The notes under the pieces are model-generated. The model made no database searches. It was not told the origin of the DNA and saw only the letters and a list, made by a program, of their open reading frames with translations. A stretch of DNA of 64,000 nucleotides from NCBI GenBank assembly GCA_020635075.1, contig JACKAM010000002.1:124001-188000 (forward strand). Direction: 5' to 3'. The DNA is from Pseudobdellovibrionaceae bacterium (GTDB taxonomy: Bacteria; Bdellovibrionota; Bdellovibrionia; Bdellovibrionales; UBA1609). Of the stretch, positions 61,300 to 64,000 are shown in pieces. A program made the translations under genes and the position numbers. The first letter of the stretch is position 1. Every line of letters begins with the position of its first letter.

Positions 61300-62859
61300 T
61301 TAGAACTGAGAACAAAACCGCTCTGCCATCGCCGTGATGGTAAAACTGGGGTTAACTCCTAGGTTTCCTGGAACCACAGACCCATCGCAAACGTAGAGAC
61401 CCGGGTAACCAAAGACCTGGTGGTTTTTATCCACCACGCCGTCCTCGGCGTTTTGGCCTATTCGAGCACCTCCTAATATGTGAGCTGTTGCTGGCGTTTG
61501 GGCCACCACTTCAGGCAGAATGTTCATCGCCATGCCGTCGATGTTTCGCGCCAAGATTTGAGCTGCCTGTTGGGCCTCAGGGTAAAATGTTGTAATTTGA
61601 TCCCCCCCCGATCGAGCCAGACGGAACAGATGACCGCGCCCCTTTGAGGTGAAGTTCATTTTTTCCCCACTCGCTCTCATAAACAAAAGAATCACGCTTC
61701 GCTCGGCCCACCCTTTGGCCAACAAAACCCGCAACCAATTGATACCCTGAAACAACATTCTAAAAAAGAACTTAAAACGGCGGACCCAAAGACTGCCCGG
61801 ACCCGTGAGCGGAACGCCGAGGGGACCTAGAGCACTGCTACCCTTTGAATAACGAACAGCCTCAAGAGTGGTTTGTTCATCCAAATGTATCGAGGCACCA
61901 ATGGCGACCCCTTTTGAAAAATCCCGACCAAGACCATAGGCGGACGCCCCAAGCAGACACTCGCCATTGATGAAAACATCTTTTCCCAGTCGATTGGAAA
62001 CATGAGAGAGGGTCCTAAAATTTGACTTGTTCTCAAACAAGATTCCAAGAGTACCCATCACTCCAGCACTTAAAATGACTTTTTCAGCCCGAAAGACTGG
62101 TCCTGGCCGTTTTCGAAAAACCTTCCATTGTTCTGTTTCGACGACGTAGCCACCTTCGGATTGCCAGATCAACTTTTTTGCCCGAGTGGAAGGAAAAACT
62201 TGCAGGCCCTTTTTGCGGGCAAAGTATAAATAGTTTTTTACCAAAGTATTTTTGGCATTTTCCCGACAACCTACCATGCAAGCCCCACAGTAAGTGCACC
62301 CCCTTCGCTTGGGTCCTTCTCCATTAAAATAGGGATCTACCTCCTCATCAGGTGAACCAAAGTAAACACCCACCTGTGTGGGTTCAAAGCTGTCAGCAAC
62401 CCCCATGGCTTCCCCGATGTGTTTGAGTTGCTCATCGGCCGGGTGGATTTCCGGATTTGCAGTTCTTCCGAGCATTTTTGAGGCGGTTTCATAGTGAGGT
62501 TCGAGCTCCTCCGCCCAATCCACCTGCTGGAGCCAGTCTTTGTGCTTGAAGACCTGATGTCGCGGTTTGAACAGAGTGTTGGCGTAAACCAGGCTCCCCC
62601 CGCCAAGGCCCGCTCCCCCTAAAAGCAGCAGGCCGCGAAACCACTGAAGCCTTTGGATGCCTTGACAACCTAGGCGCGGCATCCATAAAAAGCGTTTCAA
62701 ATTCCAGTTGGTCTTGGCGAAGTCCTGATCCCGATATTCCCGCCCCTCTTCGACGAGAGCAACCCGATAGCCTTTTTCCACCAAGCGGAGAGCGCATACG
62801 CTACCACCGAATCCGGAACCGACAATCAGGAAGTCGAATTTTTCTCGACTCGCATCCAC
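61300..62859 (-). CDS. GMC-family oxidoreductase (cholesterol-oxidase-like branch)
   Basis: This 519-residue protein has an N-terminal FAD site VGSGFGGSVCALRL, GLGGGSLVYANTL, and a Cys cluster GCTYCGACMVGCRENAK at about residues 190-205, which is typical of one GMC subgroup. The C-terminal catalytic end is VCDGSVVPGNLGVNPSFTITAMAER. It likely oxidises an alcohol or sterol-like substrate using FAD. The GTG start is 13 bases after the LpxH-like gene on the same strand. Substrate unknown. Confidence 0.8.
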   Translation of the reverse strand: MDASREKFDFLIVGSGFGGSVCALRLVEKGYRVALVEEGREYRDQDFAKTNWNLKRFLWMPRLGCQGIQRLQWFRGLLLLGGAGLGGGSLVYANTLFKPRHQVFKHKDWLQQVDWAEELEPHYETASKMLGRTANPEIHPADEQLKHIGEAMGVADSFEPTQVGVYFGSPDEEVDPYFNGEGPKRRGCTYCGACMVGCRENAKNTLVKNYLYFARKKGLQVFPSTRAKKLIWQSEGGYVVETEQWKVFRKRPGPVFRAEKVILSAGVMGTLGILFENKSNFRTLSHVSNRLGKDVFINGECLLGASAYGLGRDFSKGVAIGASIHLDEQTTLEAVRYSKGSSALGPLGVPLTGPGSLWVRRFKFFFRMLFQGINWLRVLLAKGWAERSVILLFMRASGEKMNFTSKGRGHLFRLARSGGDQITTFYPEAQQAAQILARNIDGMAMNILPEVVAQTPATAHILGGARIGQNAEDGVVDKNHQVFGYPGLYVCDGSVVPGNLGVNPSFTITAMAERFCSQF

Positions 62860-62872
62860 GGCTGGTCACCCT

Positions 62873-63634
62873 CTATTTGGATACCCTGTCTAGATCTAAC
62901 CACCGACCCTCGCTGGCAGTCAAAACAAAGACCGATGGCCTCTCCATCCAACTTCCCAAATTGACAATTCGGTGCTTCGTTTCTCCAGAGCTGATCTCTC
63001 GATCCTCGCGCACATGTATATGCCCGGCGATAAGTATGTCATAGGGTTTGGTCGCCAATATTCTGCGACCGTGGGCCAAAATCTTTTCTCTTGCTGTCGC
63101 CTGGTCCTGAGACTTGTAGCCACTGGTGTAAGCCCGGCTTCCCTGGCTTGCCCTTTCCCCTATCCTCACGAGCAAAGTCTCTGGTAGCCAATGAGCCACC
63201 ATCTTCATTACAGGTGTCCGTAAAAACCACCGTAAGAAACGATATCCCGTATCATCTGGATCCAATTCATCACCATGCTCCAGTCGCAACCTGAGTCCTG
63301 CCAGTGTTGTATTGATCGGACCTGGGTGCACATCAACACCTAATTCCTTTCCCCAAAACTTCTCAAGATACAAATCGTGGTTGCCTTCAAAGTAGTGTAC
63401 CGCAACACCTTCCATCGTCAGACGTCTAATTTGGTCGACAACATTTCGATATCGCTCTTGAAAATATTGGTGATCGGATAGCCACAAGTCAAAAATATCC
63501 CCCATCATAAACAAATGAGTGCACTCGAGGTCAGCACCCAGTCGGCGCAGGAAGGAAAGGAACAGCTCAGCTCTGTCTCCGGAGGCATCGGTCAGATGGA
63601 CATCTGATACAAAATAGGCAGCAACACTCATCAT
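62873..63634 (-). CDS. lpxH: LpxH-like metallophosphoesterase
   Basis: This 253-residue calcineurin-type phosphoesterase has the metal motifs SDVHL, MMGDIFDLW, FEGNHDLY, LEHGDELD and AGHIHVRED, the set of UDP-2,3-diacylglucosamine hydrolase. It removes UMP during lipid A synthesis in bacteria that use this path. It lies between ftsZ and the GMC gene on the same strand. The family assignment is good; strict identity with LpxH is inferred from motifs and length. Confidence 0.8.
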   Translation of the reverse strand: MMSVAAYFVSDVHLTDASGDRAELFLSFLRRLGADLECTHLFMMGDIFDLWLSDHQYFQERYRNVVDQIRRLTMEGVAVHYFEGNHDLYLEKFWGKELGVDVHPGPINTTLAGLRLRLEHGDELDPDDTGYRFLRWFLRTPVMKMVAHWLPETLLVRIGERASQGSRAYTSGYKSQDQATAREKILAHGRRILATKPYDILIAGHIHVREDREISSGETKHRIVNLGSWMERPSVFVLTASEGRWLDLDRVSK

Positions 63635-63642
63635 CCTACTCT

Positions 63643-63677
63643 AAAAAAACGTCCGGTCGCCAATCAGCAACCGGACG
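63643..63677 (-). terminator. Rho-independent terminator after ftsZ
   Basis: On the minus strand CGTCCGGT (from 63677) pairs with ACCGGACG (to 63650) around a 12-base loop and runs straight into seven T (63649-63643). The 8-bp perfect stem and clean T-run make this the strongest intrinsic terminator in the window. It separates ftsZ from the LpxH-like gene, whose ATG ends at 63634. Confidence 0.85.
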
Positions 63678-63702
63678 AATTGAGATGTACTGATTAAGGA
63701 GC

Positions 63703-64000
63703 TTAGTAATCCTTTTGTCCTTCACTACTATCATCGATCTGATGCTTCTTCCGCAGATATGAAGGGACCTCCAGATTTTCAGCATCAAAGGGGGACCGTG
63801 CCACTTCTCGAGCCAAGCGACGGGCTGATGCCAGTGGGTCCACATCCTCTTCAACATTCATTGTCAATTGTTCTGGCTGCTGAGCCTGAGTGTGAGTGTG
63901 AGCCTGGCTCTCCCTGTAGGCCTTGGCTTTTGCCAAAAGAATATCCCGGGGAAGCTTAGGTTTTTCTGCGGAGTCTTCAGCCGCCAAATGCTCCGCCATC
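63703..64000 (-). CDS. ftsZ: 3' end of the cell-division GTPase gene ftsZ
   Basis: The minus-strand frame is open from the window edge to a stop at 63703, giving 98 residues. The end contains ENLEVPSYLRKKHQ, the conserved C-terminal peptide of FtsZ that binds FtsA and ZipA, after a Gln/Thr/Asp-rich linker. The Met at 63999 is internal, since the GTPase domain must lie beyond base 64000. It is followed by the strong terminator at 63643-63677. Confidence 0.85.
   Translation of the reverse strand, partial: MAEHLAAEDSAEKPKLPRDILLAKAKAYRESQAHTHTQAQQPEQLTMNVEEDVDPLASARRLAREVARSPFDAENLEVPSYLRKKHQIDDSSEGQKDY

Noticed and set aside
63880..63905. Short GTGAG-type tandem repeat near the right end
   Set aside because: It is the low-complexity His/Thr/Gln linker of ftsZ and not a separate element.
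1..64000. Possible tRNA, rRNA, CRISPR array, insertion sequence or attachment site
   Set aside because: Both strands and all intergenic gaps were read. I saw no T-loop or cloverleaf, no regular spaced repeats and no transposase or integrase gene.

Overview
This 64 kb window (roughly half G+C, no RNA gene of a standard class, no insertion sequence, no phage) looks like a chromosomal segment of a Bdellovibrio-like predator or close relative (phylum Bdellovibrionota). The pointers are an Agl/Glt-type envelope motor cluster with FHA, TPR and TolQ/ExbD genes, GYF_2 and PilZ domain proteins, a PEGA-tailed Ser/Thr kinase, many secreted beta-barrels and lipoproteins, and abundant GTG/TTG starts. The assignment is inferred from gene content only.

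Layout. (1) 1-11.3 kb, minus strand: a gliding-type Agl/Glt cluster, transcribed aglR-aglQ-aglS, then a large TPR protein, a TPR lipoprotein, a small exported protein, an FHA/AgmX-type protein, a beta-barrel, a second large TPR protein and a coiled-coil protein cut by the window edge. (2) 11.5-12.4 kb: a separate tandem GYF_2-PilZ protein. (3) 13.5-28.1 kb: twelve tightly packed minus-strand genes running from a histidine-kinase-like protein (Asp at the phospho-acceptor site) and a degenerate GGDEF protein through alr, mlaEFD, purH, a GYF_2/TPR protein, a lipoprotein, a YhaM-like nuclease, a short RsmI-like methylase and a Nudix hydrolase. (4) 28.4-36.3 kb: nadB, a beta-barrel, a lipase-like hydrolase with a coupled lipoprotein, an alkaline-phosphatase superfamily protein and a HEAT-like anchored protein. 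(5) 36.5-42.4 kb: addB-addA. (6) 42.4-48.4 kb: three paralogous PorV/FadL-like barrels mixed with Cys-containing lipoproteins. (7) 48.4-53.5 kb: coaE, a PEGA kinase and a long-chain acyl-CoA synthetase, closed by a 105-bp near-perfect palindrome. (8) 53.6-60.8 kb: envelope genes, a Cys-repeat lipoprotein, then oligopeptidase A, nadK and recN. (9) 60.8-64 kb: a candidate multi-hairpin small RNA, a GMC oxidoreductase, an LpxH-like hydrolase and the 3' end of ftsZ.

The observations most worth follow-up are: the candidate small RNA at 60851-61020 (minus) with identical AUUGCCCC loops; the AglQ/AglS pair in which only one partner keeps the transmembrane aspartate; the paired pseudo-kinase and pseudo-GGDEF genes; a long MlaD with a beta-strand-rich C-terminus that may bridge the envelope; the barrel/lipoprotein module; and the REP-like palindrome. 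Functions are read from sequence motifs by eye. No database search was run, and residue positions are approximate unless a single residue is named.
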